From contig NZ_CP042412.1 in the NCBI RefSeq assembly GCF_007954505.1, positions 1,550,001-1,614,000 on the forward strand: 64,000 nucleotides of DNA. Reading direction: 5' to 3'. Shown piece by piece: positions 17,083-25,795 of the stretch. How positions within the stretch are numbered: the stretch's first letter is position 1; every line of letters begins with the position of its first letter. Below the pieces are notes generated by a model. That model was not told where the DNA came from, made no database searches, and worked only from the letters and a program-made list of their open reading frames with translations. The DNA comes from Microbacterium sp. CBA3102 (GTDB lineage: Bacteria > Actinomycetota > Actinomycetes > Actinomycetales > Microbacteriaceae). Position numbers and translations under genes: made by a program.

Positions 17083-18066
17083 ATGATGACGAAGACAGAC
17101 GCACTGTATCCACCGATCGAACCGTACGACACGGGGGAGATGCTCGTCGGAGACGGTCACCGCGTGTACTGGGAGGTCAGCGGCAACCCCGAAGGCAAGC
17201 CGGTGGTCTTCCTGCACGGCGGCCCCGGCAGTGGAACCTCGCCCTGGCAGCGGCGGTTCTTCGACCCGGAGGCTTATCGCATCGTGCTGTTCGATCAGCG
17301 GGGGTGCGGGCGCAGCACACCGCATGCGAGTGCTCCCGATGCCGACTTCCGTCACATCACCACCGCCCACCTGATCGCCGACATCGAGCTGCTGCGCAAG
17401 AACCTCGGCATCGACAAGTGGCAGGTGTTCGGCGGGTCGTGGGGGAGCGCCCTCGCACTCGCCTATGCGCAGGCACATCCGTCTGCGGTGACCGAACTCG
17501 TGCTCCGCGGGATCTTCACGCTGCGTCGCGAGGAGCTCGAGTGGTTCTACGAGGGCGGGGCAGCGGCCCTCTTCCCGGACCTCTGGGAGAGCTTCCTCGC
17601 GCAGATCCCGATCCTGGAGCGCTCGCACCTGATCGAGGCATACCACCGCCGACTCTTCGACCCCGACCCGGCGGTGCACGTGCCCGCCGCGATCGCCTGG
17701 TCGACCTGGGAGGCGGCGACCGTGACGCTCACACCGGATCCCGCGCAGATCGCCGCCCTGTCCGATCCGCAGAAGGCCACCGCGTTCGCCCGCATCGAGA
17801 ACCACTTCTTCGTCCATCGCGGGTGGTGGGACGAGGGGCAGCTGATCGCCGGCGTCGACGCCATCCGCCACATCCCCGCGGTCATCGTGCAGGGTCGACA
17901 CGACGTCGCGACCCCGATGATGACGGCGTGGGATCTGCACCGGGCGTGGCCCGAGGCGGAGTTCATCGTGGTCGACGACGCCGGTCATGCGGCGACCGAG
18001 CCCGGCACGCAGAAGGCGCTACGCGCGGCGACCGACCGATTCGCCCGAGCCAGCCGCACGACATGA
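17083..18066 (+). CDS. pip: prolyl iminopeptidase
   Basis: A 327-residue alpha/beta hydrolase that releases N-terminal proline from peptides. The oxyanion loop HGGPGSG, the DQRGCGRS strand, the nucleophile GGSWGS, the acid in GRHDVATP and the His in DAGHAA are all present, in the order and spacing of serine peptidase family S33. ATG 17083 (or 17086) follows a G-rich ribosome binding site. No signal peptide is seen, so it is cytoplasmic. The stop codon lies inside the large inverted repeat at 18065. Confidence 0.95.
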   Translation: MMTKTDALYPPIEPYDTGEMLVGDGHRVYWEVSGNPEGKPVVFLHGGPGSGTSPWQRRFFDPEAYRIVLFDQRGCGRSTPHASAPDADFRHITTAHLIADIELLRKNLGIDKWQVFGGSWGSALALAYAQAHPSAVTELVLRGIFTLRREELEWFYEGGAAALFPDLWESFLAQIPILERSHLIEAYHRRLFDPDPAVHVPAAIAWSTWEAATVTLTPDPAQIAALSDPQKATAFARIENHFFVHRGWWDEGQLIAGVDAIRHIPAVIVQGRHDVATPMMTAWDLHRAWPEAEFIVVDDAGHAATEPGTQKALRAATDRFARASRTT

Positions 18067-18131
18067 AGGAGATCTCGGGGAACGAAGGAGTGGATGCGCG
18101 ACCGGCTCCTTCGTTCCCTGAGATCTCCTTC
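18065..18131. terminator. 26-bp-arm inverted repeat at the end of pip
   Basis: Arms 18065-18090 and 18106-18131 are complementary except for one pair, around a 15-base loop. The left arm overlaps the pip stop. It lies between convergent genes and probably ends transcription in both directions, although no clear T-run follows. The stem is longer than usual for an intrinsic terminator. Confidence 0.65.
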
Positions 18132-18134
18132 GTT

Positions 18135-18226
18135 GCGCGCTGGCCGTCAGGCTCGGTGCGCGCTGACAGTCAGGCTCGTTTTGCGCTGACCGTCAGGCTC
18201 GTTTCGCGCTGACCGTCAGGCTCGGA
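18135..18226. repeat. four tandem 23-bp repeats
   Basis: Four consecutive 23-bp units (starts 18135, 18158, 18181 and 18204) share the core GCGCTGACCGTCAGGCTCG with few changes. The fourth unit runs into the 3' end of the convergent aldehyde dehydrogenase-family gene and contains its stop codon. No spacers, so not a CRISPR array. Confidence 0.85.
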
Positions 18227-20012
18227 GAGCCTTCGTCAAGGTCTTCACGAGCCCCACGAGACTGCCGTCGATCCGGTAGCGGGTCAGTCCTTCGCTGACG
18301 GCCGCACCGGTGCGCGCGGAGACGAACCACGGTGGCTTCGGCAGGATCGTGAACCGTCCACCGCCGTTCGCGATCGGCAGTGACCGCGGGAGGGGGCGGA
18401 ACGGTCCGCGGAGCACGGAGCGCTCGACCCCGTCGAGCAGGAGCGCGTTGTGCACGACCCCCAGGCCGCTGCCGACGTCGTCGATCGTGCCACCCGGGAA
18501 CGCGCCCCAGGTGAGTGTCGGGGTGATGAATGCGAAGGCCGTCCAGCTGTTGATGGCGATGGAGCCGTAGTGGAGCGCGGCGATGGCCCGTTCGAATCCG
18601 GCACCGAGCGACTTCTCCGTGGCAGGGTCGATCAGCAGGTTCGCGCCGAGGGTGCCCTCCAGCCTGTCGTTCGCATGGGCGACAGCGGCATCCAGGAAGT
18701 CCTGGCCGGTGCCCGGCACGGTCACGACTCCCAGCACCGGGGCGAAGTACTCGGTGGTCTCCAGCGCGGTCGCGTCGTCGTCGGCGTCGATCTCGACGAG
18801 CAGCCGGTCGCCCAGCACGAGGGCGTCGGGGTAGGCGTCGGATGCGAGCTCCATCCTCGAGGCGGAGCCCGGGTACCAGGTCGGACGTTCGGGGGCGTTG
18901 GCGTATGCACGTCGCAGCGCGGCTCGGAACGCATCGGCTTGATCCCACTCCGACGACATGATCACCACTTGGCCCGCGATGCAGTTGTGTCCGCAGTTCT
19001 GCAGCCGCATGGTCGCGATGTGCTCGGCGTGGTACGTGAGGTCGGCCTCCGTCCACGCGCCGGGCACCACGATGATCGGTGAGACGCCGCCGAGCTCGGC
19101 CGTGATCGGCTTCTTCAAGCGCGGGCGGTTCTCGCGGCGACGGCGCTTCGTGGCCGCGGCCCCCTCGCCCTTCGACGGCCCCCACACGATGGTGTCGAAC
19201 GTCGCGGCGGACCCGGTGATGTGCACATGCGCGAGTCCGGGGTGGTCGGTGAGGAAGGCGCCGACCGCCGGGCCGCCTCGCACGATGCGCAGGAACCCCA
19301 GCTCGATGAGGGGCGCGAGCGCACGCTTGTACACCGGCACGAGGGCGTCCTGAGTGGGGTTCACCTTCAGCAGCGCCGTGCGGTTGTGGGCGAGCAGTTC
19401 GTAGAACACGTCGAGGACAGGGATCGAGGTGATGTTGCCGGCACCGAGCACGAGTCCGACGCCGCCCGACGCGGTCGGAGTGCGCTGCGCGAGACCGGCG
19501 GATGCGCGCGCGGCGTTCGGGGTGATCCCGGGCTCGAGCCAGACCTCGCCCGTGAAGCCGGACAGCAGGAACCTGTCGATCCCGGTCAGGGGGAAGGCGT
19601 GCACCCGGGTACGCCCACCCGGGGCGCGGTCGATCGTGATGCCGTCGAGCGGGTTGGTGCCTTCCGCCAGGCGGGAGAGGGTCGCGATGTAGGCGTCGAG
19701 CGCGCCGATCACGCTGTAGGGGCCGCTGAGCCACTCTTCGCCCCGCAGTGGATGCGCCCCGTCGAGGCCCTTGGAGGCGGAGGCCGTGTTCGCCCAGTCC
19801 TCGGCGGTGGCGGCGACGCTCGTGCGCACCGCGCGCAGCAGGGTCACGCGTTGAGCGATCGTGAGGGCCGACCACGTGCGTGCGCCGGCGTGCAGGTCGT
19901 CGACGGCGGTGTCGAGCCGTTCACGCTCGCCCGCGCTCATCCCGGGAGCCTCGGTCTTCGGCGCGCGCTTCGGAGCGGGCGTGGCGGCGGTGGAGGTGCT
20001 CGCAGAAGTCAT
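18216..20012 (-). CDS. aldehyde dehydrogenase family protein
   Basis: A 598-residue cytoplasmic protein of the NAD(P)-dependent aldehyde dehydrogenase superfamily. The Rossmann-type LGAGNITSIP strand, the general-base region ELGGVSPIIV near residue 304 and the nucleophile region NCGHNCIAG near 345 are visible. It is about 100 residues longer than classical members, with an Ala/Thr/Pro-rich N-terminus and an extra internal segment rich in Arg/Lys (KRRRRENRP). Start 20012 follows AAGGAGA. The substrate cannot be deduced. Confidence 0.85.
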   Translation of the reverse strand: MTSASTSTAATPAPKRAPKTEAPGMSAGERERLDTAVDDLHAGARTWSALTIAQRVTLLRAVRTSVAATAEDWANTASASKGLDGAHPLRGEEWLSGPYSVIGALDAYIATLSRLAEGTNPLDGITIDRAPGGRTRVHAFPLTGIDRFLLSGFTGEVWLEPGITPNAARASAGLAQRTPTASGGVGLVLGAGNITSIPVLDVFYELLAHNRTALLKVNPTQDALVPVYKRALAPLIELGFLRIVRGGPAVGAFLTDHPGLAHVHITGSAATFDTIVWGPSKGEGAAATKRRRRENRPRLKKPITAELGGVSPIIVVPGAWTEADLTYHAEHIATMRLQNCGHNCIAGQVVIMSSEWDQADAFRAALRRAYANAPERPTWYPGSASRMELASDAYPDALVLGDRLLVEIDADDDATALETTEYFAPVLGVVTVPGTGQDFLDAAVAHANDRLEGTLGANLLIDPATEKSLGAGFERAIAALHYGSIAINSWTAFAFITPTLTWGAFPGGTIDDVGSGLGVVHNALLLDGVERSVLRGPFRPLPRSLPIANGGGRFTILPKPPWFVSARTGAAVSEGLTRYRIDGSLVGLVKTLTKALRA

Positions 20013-20040
20013 CGATGTCTCCTTCGGACGGGATCCCAGC

Positions 20041-21435
20041 TTAGGCGTCGAGGCTCGCCACGGCGTCGATGTCTTCCCTGCGCAGGCGATAGCGGCGGAG
20101 GGTCAGCAGGCTCGCCGCCATCAGCGCAGCGGGGAGGATGCTGAAGCTCAGGACGATGCCCGTGATCGCGGCCGCCGGTTGCTCGACGGTGGCGCCGGCG
20201 ACGGTGGAGATGTAGCCGGTGGTGGCGAGGGCCAGTGACACCGCGGTCGCACCGAGGGCGAAGCCCACGGTCTCGCCTGCGGTCCAGATGCCGGTGAACG
20301 TGCCCGCCTGTCCCGGCCCGCTGGTGCGCTCGTCGTGCGAGATGACATCGGGCAGCATCGCCATCGGCAGGGACTGGAGCCCCGCGTAGGCGATGCCGGC
20401 GACGGCGACGGACGCGTAGATCCACGCTCCGGGCGTCCACACCGCGATGACGAGGGTTGCCGCTGCGGCGGTGAACAGGCCGCTGGCGATGGCGAATGCG
20501 CGTTCCTTCCCGGTGCGCCGGGCGAGCGCGGTCCACGCCGGCGTCGCGAGCAGCGCGGGTCCGACGAGGGCGACGAACACGAGCGTCACCGCGTCTTCGG
20601 ATCGCAGGACCCAGGTCGCGACGTACTGGGCGCCGGCGAGCATCGTCCCCGTCGCGAGCGCCTGCAGGACGAAGGTCCGCAGCAGGGCGCGGAACGGTTG
20701 GCTGCGTCCGAGTGCCCGGAAGCCGGACATGTACTGGTCGCGCCAGGTGGAGGACACGATCGGTGCGCCGGGGGTGTGCGCGGTGCGCCGCGCCGCGATG
20801 TCCGCCGTGCGGGCGGCGATCAGCATGCCGATGCCGATCGCCAGGCCGGAGGCGATCCCCATCAGGAGGTATCCCAGGACCGGATCGGAGCCGGCGTTGC
20901 GCAGCGCCGGACCGCCGGCGCCGAAGAGAAGGATCGCCGCGGTGAGCACGACGACGCGCCAACCCAGCAGGCGGGTGCGCTCGTCGTAGCTGCCCGTCAG
21001 CTCTGCGGGGAGCGCGACGTAGGGCACCTGGAACAGGCTGAAGGCCGTCGCGGTCGCGAGGAACGCCAGCAGGACGCTGACGGCTCCCGTCACCGGTCCC
21101 CAGGAAGGGGGGACGGCGAAGGTGAGGGCGAAGAACAGCGGGAGCGCGAGGGCGCCCGTGACCATGAATCCGCGGCGGGACCCCGTGCGTGCGAGCTGTC
21201 GATCGGAGGCCGCGCCGATCAGGGGATCGATCAGGACGTCCCAGATCTTCGCCGCGGTGACGATGAGTCCTGCGGCCAGCGCGGCCACGCCGAGGTTGTC
21301 GGTCAGGAAGTACGTCAGCACCAGCCCGGGCAGGGTGGCGTAACCGCCGGTCCCCAGCGACCCGATCGCGTACAGCACGATCGTACGCGGGGAGAGGCGG
21401 ACGGATGCTCGTTCGGACCGAGCCTCAGTGCTCAT
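20041..21435 (-). CDS. GPH-type (MelB-like) sugar:cation symporter, MFS fold
   Basis: A 464-residue transporter with about 12 hydrophobic segments. The N-terminal region with the DVLIDPLIGAASDR loop and the SRRGFMVTGA segment is typical of the glycoside-pentoside-hexuronide symporters, which import sugars with H+ or Na+. The substrate is not identifiable. A TACACT box exactly six bases before ATG 21435 indicates a leaderless mRNA. Confidence 0.82.
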   Translation of the reverse strand: MSTEARSERASVRLSPRTIVLYAIGSLGTGGYATLPGLVLTYFLTDNLGVAALAAGLIVTAAKIWDVLIDPLIGAASDRQLARTGSRRGFMVTGALALPLFFALTFAVPPSWGPVTGAVSVLLAFLATATAFSLFQVPYVALPAELTGSYDERTRLLGWRVVVLTAAILLFGAGGPALRNAGSDPVLGYLLMGIASGLAIGIGMLIAARTADIAARRTAHTPGAPIVSSTWRDQYMSGFRALGRSQPFRALLRTFVLQALATGTMLAGAQYVATWVLRSEDAVTLVFVALVGPALLATPAWTALARRTGKERAFAIASGLFTAAAATLVIAVWTPGAWIYASVAVAGIAYAGLQSLPMAMLPDVISHDERTSGPGQAGTFTGIWTAGETVGFALGATAVSLALATTGYISTVAGATVEQPAAAITGIVLSFSILPAALMAASLLTLRRYRLRREDIDAVASLDA

Positions 21436-21441
21436 CGCGCC

Positions 21442-21447
21442 AGTGTA
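21442..21447 (-). promoter_or_regulatory. -10 box of a leaderless promoter for the symporter gene
   Basis: TACACT (minus strand), six bases, then ATG at 21435. Confidence 0.55.
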
Positions 21448-21466
21448 GCGGCGCCACGGCGACCGT

Positions 21467-21730
21467 TCAGATCAGTGCGAGCTCGCGCAGCTTCGACTCG
21501 ACATCGGCGTTCGACGGCTCGACGTGGTGCGAGGCGTCGGGGTACACGACGACCGGGATGTTCGTTCGCCCCGAGATGTCCTTCGCGATGTCCGCGGCAG
21601 CGGGCTCCGCGACGAGGTCGACATAGGTGTACTCGACGCCGAGCGCATCGAGCTGCTTCTTGGTGCGGATGCAGTCGCGGCACCAGTCGGCGCCGAACAT
21701 CGTGATGGTGTCGGAGGCAGGAGAAGTCAT
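21467..21730 (-). CDS. mycoredoxin/glutaredoxin-like protein
   Basis: An 87-residue thioredoxin-fold protein with the redox pair in DWCRDC near residue 17, followed by the conserved TNIPVVVYPD cis-Pro segment. Length and CxxC position match mycoredoxin-1, which reduces mycothiol mixed disulfides in actinobacteria. Its start is divergent from the siderophore-interaction gene, with an iron box between them, so both may respond to iron or oxidative state. Confidence 0.85.
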   Translation of the reverse strand: MTSPASDTITMFGADWCRDCIRTKKQLDALGVEYTYVDLVAEPAAADIAKDISGRTNIPVVVYPDASHHVEPSNADVESKLRELALI

Positions 21731-21736
21731 GCCTCC

Positions 21737-21742
21737 AGCCTA
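21737..21742 (-). promoter_or_regulatory. -10 box of a leaderless promoter for the mycoredoxin gene
   Basis: TAGGCT (minus strand) lies six bases (which also contain GGAGG) before ATG 21730. Confidence 0.55.
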
Positions 21743-21776
21743 CGGCTGCGTGGATGGGGTGGCGCTGAGAAGCCTC

Positions 21777-21806
21777 TTGATAGGTAAGGCTACCCTTATC
21801 TAAGCT
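21777..21806 (+). promoter_or_regulatory. iron box (DtxR/IdeR-type) over a leaderless promoter
   Basis: Positions 21780-21798 fit the DtxR/IdeR consensus TWAGGTWAGSCTWACCTWA with one mismatch. A -35-like TTGATA (21777-21782) and a -10 TAAGCT (21801-21806), 18 bp apart, flank it, so a bound repressor would block RNA polymerase. The -10 stands six bases before ATG 21813. Repression under iron sufficiency is expected. Confidence 0.8.
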
Positions 21807-21812
21807 GGTGGC

Positions 21813-22205
21813 ATGAGCAACGCGTGCGAGCACCTGGATGACCCTGACTGGGACAGCATCGAGGGGGCCGTGCTCATCGCCGGCGATGCGGCCGATGCCG
21901 GTACCATCGCGGGCATCGCGGCGCGGCTGCCCTGGGACGCCCAGGGGGTCATCCTCCTCGAGGTCGCGGCGCGCATCCAGTTCCGCCACATCGATGTTCC
22001 CGACGGCGTCTCGGTGCGGTGGCTCGTGCGCGGCGACGGCATCCGTGCGCACGCCCGCGGTGAGCGACTTGCGAACGCCGTCCACGCCTGGTGCGTGGAG
22101 TGGGCATGCGGCGAACCGTGGTCCCCGTGGACCGTCTGGCTGGGCCCGCACACCCCTCCACACGTGGCGCGGATGGCGCGCAGCCTTCTCGGCGTCGCGA
22201 ACTGA
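21813..22205 (+). CDS. stand-alone siderophore-interacting protein (SIP) C-terminal domain
   Basis: A 130-residue protein resembling the C-terminal half of siderophore-interacting ferric reductases. The opening GAVLIAGDAADAGTIAGIAARLP matches the LLAGDETAxPAI strand-helix of that family and is followed by EVAARIQF. The N-terminal FAD-binding barrel is missing, so on its own it should not reduce ferric siderophores by the usual route. The gene is leaderless and under a strong iron box. It may pair with a separate reductase or serve as an iron-response accessory. Confidence 0.78.
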   Translation: MSNACEHLDDPDWDSIEGAVLIAGDAADAGTIAGIAARLPWDAQGVILLEVAARIQFRHIDVPDGVSVRWLVRGDGIRAHARGERLANAVHAWCVEWACGEPWSPWTVWLGPHTPPHVARMARSLLGVAN

Positions 22206-22219
22206 GCGACGCCCGAAGG

Positions 22220-22675
22220 TCAGCGGGTCGCGGCGACGGCCGGGGCGTTCGCGCCGGCCGTGATCGCGTCGAGCGCTCGGCGCAGCGATGAGCTCGAGGT
22301 GTGCGCCGTGTACGGGAAGTACACGACCTCGACGCCGACCTCGGCGAACTCGCGCTCGAGACGCAGGCCCTTGTCGGTTCCGCGCCAGTCGTCGCCCTTG
22401 AAGAAGTGCGTGAAGTGCACGTCGCGCCAGGAGTCCATCTTCGAGGGTGTGGTCTCCACATAGACGTCGTCGACGAAGGAGATGTGCTTCACGATCTCCG
22501 CGCGCTCGGACGTCGGGATGACGGGCTCGATGCCCTTCACCTGGCGCAGCATCTCGTCGCTGACGACACCCGCGATCAGGATGTCGCAGTGCTGCTTGGC
22601 GTGACGAAGTAGATTCAGATGCCCGACGTGAAAAAGGTCGAAAGCACCAACGGCATAGCCGATACGCGTCCCCAT
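22220..22675 (-). CDS. cytidylyltransferase-family (TagD-like) nucleotidyltransferase
   Basis: A 151-residue nucleotidyltransferase with GAFDLFHVGHLNLL near the N-terminus (the HxGH motif) and a C-terminal SSSSLRR segment replacing the family's ISTT loop. Length fits glycerol-3-phosphate cytidylyltransferase, which makes CDP-glycerol, but other alcohol phosphates are possible. It opens the surface glycan region, which also encodes a CDP-alcohol phosphatidyltransferase at 36940. Start 22675 follows GGGGAG. Confidence 0.85.
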   Translation of the reverse strand: MGTRIGYAVGAFDLFHVGHLNLLRHAKQHCDILIAGVVSDEMLRQVKGIEPVIPTSERAEIVKHISFVDDVYVETTPSKMDSWRDVHFTHFFKGDDWRGTDKGLRLEREFAEVGVEVVYFPYTAHTSSSSLRRALDAITAGANAPAVAATR

Positions 22676-22836
22676 GATCTCCCCAGATCAGTAGTCCCCA
22701 GTAAGCGGATCCCCACCCGCTCAGCGACTCCCACAGCCGCAAGTCGAGAGTCTAGCAGGTTCGGGTTTCTTTCCCCACAGGAACACATGGAACGATGGAG
22801 GCCGCAGGCATTGCGCGTGCGGAAGAGGGGGCTGAC

Positions 22837-24015
22837 GTGGGGACACCGGTCACGGTCATCGTGCCGACGTTCAACGAACGCGACAACGTCGCGGAACTCG
22901 TCGCCCGCATCGCCGCTGCGCTCCCCGAGGGGGATGCCGAGATCCTCTTCGTCGACGACAGCACCGACGACACCGCTGCCGAAGTGGCGCGCGTCGCCGC
23001 CGATGCCCCGGTCCCGGTGCGCGTCATCCATCGCGCCGAGAACCACGGCGGTCTGGGCGGGGCCGTGGTCGTCGGGATCGAAGCCGCGTCCTTCGACGTC
23101 TGCATCGTCATGGATGGCGATCTCCAGCATCCGCCGGAGCTCCTGCCCGCCCTGCTCGACCGCTACGACGCGGGGGATGCCGATCTCGTCGCCGCGTCCC
23201 GCTACGTCGGCGGAGGGGACACCCGCGGCCTCGGGACGGCCGTGCGGTTCGGCGTCTCGCGCGCGGCGACCTGGCTGACCCGGGCGATGTTCCCGATCCG
23301 GCTCGCTCGCAGCACCGACCCGATGACGGGCTTCTTCCTGGTGGACCGGAAGCGCCTCGAGGTCGCGAATCTCCAGCCTCAGGGTTTCAAGATCCTCCTC
23401 GAGATCCTGGCCCGCAACGACCTTCGCATCGCCGAGGTGCCGATGGAGTTCGCCGAGCGCCGGCACGGGACGTCGAAGGCGAGTCTGCGCCAGGGAGCGA
23501 CCTTCATCGCGCACCTCGCACGTCTGCGATTCGGGAAGATGTCCTTGTTCGCACTGATCGGCGCGATCGGCGCTGCCGCGAACCTCGGGATCATGTGGGG
23601 GCTGACCGCCGCCGGCGTCCCTTACATCTGGGCGGCCATCATGGGCGCCGAGGTCACGATCATCGGGAACTTCCTGCTACAGGAGCGCTTCGTCTTCGCC
23701 GACATGCGCACCGACGCCCGTGGCCTCGGGGTCCGCTTCGCCAGTTCCTTCGCCTTCAACAACGTCGAGGCGGCACTGCGGATCCCCGTGATGGCCTTGA
23801 TGGTCGAGTCCTGGCACATCTCGAGCGTGCTCGCGACGGCCCTCTCTCTCATCGTGGCCTTCTTCGCACGGTTCCTCTTCCACTCGCTCGTCGTCTACGC
23901 CCCGAAGCGGCGCCGGAACGACGAGGCGGCGGCATCCGAGCCGAAGCCGGATACCGCCGCGCTGCGTGTGATTCGGGCCATCGACGCTGAAGCGATGAAG
24001 CCCGGCGAGCTCTAG
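22837..24015 (+). CDS. family 2 glycosyltransferase fused to a GtrA membrane domain
   Basis: A 392-residue protein (from GTG 22837; ATG 22795 would add 14 residues). The N-terminal 220 residues are a dolichol-phosphate-mannose-synthase-like GT2 domain (VIVPTFNERDNV, VDDSTDD, MDGDLQHPPE), which should charge polyprenyl phosphate with a sugar. The C-terminal part has four membrane helices of GtrA type (MSLFALIGAIGAAANL onward). GTG 22837 is chosen because GGAAGAGGGGG precedes it and the protein then begins directly at the GT2 strand. It probably supplies lipid-linked sugar for surface glycan. Confidence 0.88.
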   Translation: MGTPVTVIVPTFNERDNVAELVARIAAALPEGDAEILFVDDSTDDTAAEVARVAADAPVPVRVIHRAENHGGLGGAVVVGIEAASFDVCIVMDGDLQHPPELLPALLDRYDAGDADLVAASRYVGGGDTRGLGTAVRFGVSRAATWLTRAMFPIRLARSTDPMTGFFLVDRKRLEVANLQPQGFKILLEILARNDLRIAEVPMEFAERRHGTSKASLRQGATFIAHLARLRFGKMSLFALIGAIGAAANLGIMWGLTAAGVPYIWAAIMGAEVTIIGNFLLQERFVFADMRTDARGLGVRFASSFAFNNVEAALRIPVMALMVESWHISSVLATALSLIVAFFARFLFHSLVVYAPKRRRNDEAAASEPKPDTAALRVIRAIDAEAMKPGEL

Positions 24016-24128
24016 GGCGCGGAGACCCCGAGGTCCGACCTCGGAGCCGTGAGCGCCTCCGGTGCGGTACACGGTCGCGTGTCGTCGTAGCGGGCAACGA
24101 GCTGATGGATCCGGTTCAAGCCGCTGCC

Positions 24129-25499
24129 CTATTCCGCGTATGCCCAGTGCTTCACATAGTCGATGAGGACATCGTTGATGGCGCCCGTGGTGGGGCCGGT
24201 GCGGGCGCCCCAGCTCTCTCCGATGAACTGGGAGAAACGGATGTCGAGCTGACCGCTGAATCCGGCGAGGATCTTCGGGTCAGACGTGCGGAACGTTTCG
24301 ACCCCATCCACGGAAAGTGCGATGAACTGAGGAGTCTGCTCCAGCGTGTAGGTATGCCACTGATCGCTCGGCGTCGTCAGAGTGAAGTTGCGTTGGGTGT
24401 ATTCCCCCTTTGTCTTCACGCCCGTCTGTTTGTAGATGGTCTGCTGGATACCGGTGCCGTCGTTCGGGTAGTAGCCCGGCTGCAGGTTCGGCGTGCCGAT
24501 AGCTTCGAAGAGGTCGATTTCACCACCGAGATTCACATCGCGGAACCAGATCGCTGACCAGAGCCCCGTGGATGATCCCGGCGTCAGCATCTTCGCCCGG
24601 ATCTCGGTCTTGCCGTACCCGATGTGGTGCTTGCCGCGCGACCAGACGTAACCTCCGCTGTAGGTGATGGTCTTGCCGTTGAACTGCTGTGGCGCGGCCA
24701 GCTTCTGCATACGCAACCGGAGGTTGCCGTCCACGACGCTCACGTTCTCAGGGAAGTTCGCCCCGTCGAGAGTGTTTGCGTCCATGAATCGGCGGGCCTC
24801 CCACGAAGAGGTATCCAGAGCGCCCTCGAAGTCGTCCTCCCAGGTCGGGGCCGCGGGTGCCTCCGCGACGTTCGCGTCGTTCACCTTCACCGTGAGGCCG
24901 GGGGACGATCTGGCTCCGAAGAACGCGATGTCCGCGCCGCCGCCGGCAGTCAGTCTGTCATCACCCGTGTCGGCCGCTGTGAAGTCCTGTGTCTTGCCCT
25001 CGCCCACGCCGGCCTCGGCGCTCAGGTGGACTTCCGCCCCAGCATCTGCGGTCGTCAATGACAGCTGGATGCTCTCGCCGAGCCCGGCGACGTCTGCGAG
25101 CTTGGATTCGGCCAGCACGACTTCGACTGGAGCCAGCACGCCGTACTTGTGCGCGGCGAGACGGTCGATACCGACGAAGACCTCACCGGTGGGCGCCACT
25201 CTCGACCACAGCATGTAGCTGCCGGACTGCGTGGCTCGGCTCTGCACCCCGATGATGTGCCCCGGCCCGGCGTCGGGCAACGTCGAAGGAGTGAAGGTCA
25301 CGCTGGTGACGGAGTTCTGCGGCGCATCTTCGGTGAGGCTCAGCATGCGCGACTCACCTGAGGCGACGTTCACCTCGACATCACTGATGAGGGTGTCGGT
25401 TGCGCTCGCCGCGGGGACGACCAGAGAACCTAGAGCCAGTATCGAAAGAACGCTTCCCGCCATTGCGATTCGCGTGATGCGCTTCATATGTCCGGGCAT
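24129..25499 (-). CDS. secreted GH16 beta-glucanase-like hydrolase
   Basis: A 456-residue secreted protein. A signal peptide covers about residues 1-33 (cut after AASA). Residues 35-210 form a beta-rich module with no match I recognise, and residues 215-456 a glycoside hydrolase family 16 domain. The catalytic GEIDLFEA (nucleophile and acid/base Glu) is near residue 325. GH16 enzymes cut beta-1,3/1,4 glucans or galactans, so this may trim the locus polysaccharide or degrade others' glycans. Start 25499 follows AAGGAGA. Confidence 0.88.
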   Translation of the reverse strand: MPGHMKRITRIAMAGSVLSILALGSLVVPAASATDTLISDVEVNVASGESRMLSLTEDAPQNSVTSVTFTPSTLPDAGPGHIIGVQSRATQSGSYMLWSRVAPTGEVFVGIDRLAAHKYGVLAPVEVVLAESKLADVAGLGESIQLSLTTADAGAEVHLSAEAGVGEGKTQDFTAADTGDDRLTAGGGADIAFFGARSSPGLTVKVNDANVAEAPAAPTWEDDFEGALDTSSWEARRFMDANTLDGANFPENVSVVDGNLRLRMQKLAAPQQFNGKTITYSGGYVWSRGKHHIGYGKTEIRAKMLTPGSSTGLWSAIWFRDVNLGGEIDLFEAIGTPNLQPGYYPNDGTGIQQTIYKQTGVKTKGEYTQRNFTLTTPSDQWHTYTLEQTPQFIALSVDGVETFRTSDPKILAGFSGQLDIRFSQFIGESWGARTGPTTGAINDVLIDYVKHWAYAE

Positions 25500-25795
25500 G
25501 CTGGCTGTCTCCTTGGTCGATGGTGGCGCACTCAGTGCCCTGCGACGGTCGCAGATCGGACCTCGCGGCTATTCGCCGAGCGCCCCTGTAGGTCGGTGAT
25601 CGAGAGACTCTAGCGGTGTTCGCCTGTAGCCCGTCGAAGTTATCCACAATCGAGCCTTCGATGCGAACCTCGAAGCACGGGCGTGCGACAGGGGGAGGCC
25701 CGGGGGGAGCCGTCAGCCTGACACGAGCCCGGTGTCGGAGTGACGGTCCTCGCCTCGCTCAGCCGTTCACTACGTGTCGGGGAACAACGCCTAGC
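25500..25795. other. intergenic region between divergent surface-glycan genes
   Basis: This 296-bp gap holds promoters in both directions. A single perfect DnaA-box-like sequence (TTATCCACA, 25640-25648) lies among several TCGA-containing repeats. No RNA gene or hairpin of note is seen. Confidence 0.5.

Noticed and set aside
18135..18226. CRISPR array
   Set aside because: The units are directly adjacent without spacers, only four copies are present, and there are no cas genes in the window.
25640..25648. Chromosomal origin or DnaA regulation site
   Set aside because: Only one TTATCCACA is seen; oriC needs a cluster and nearby dnaA/dnaN genes, which are absent. It may be a chance match.
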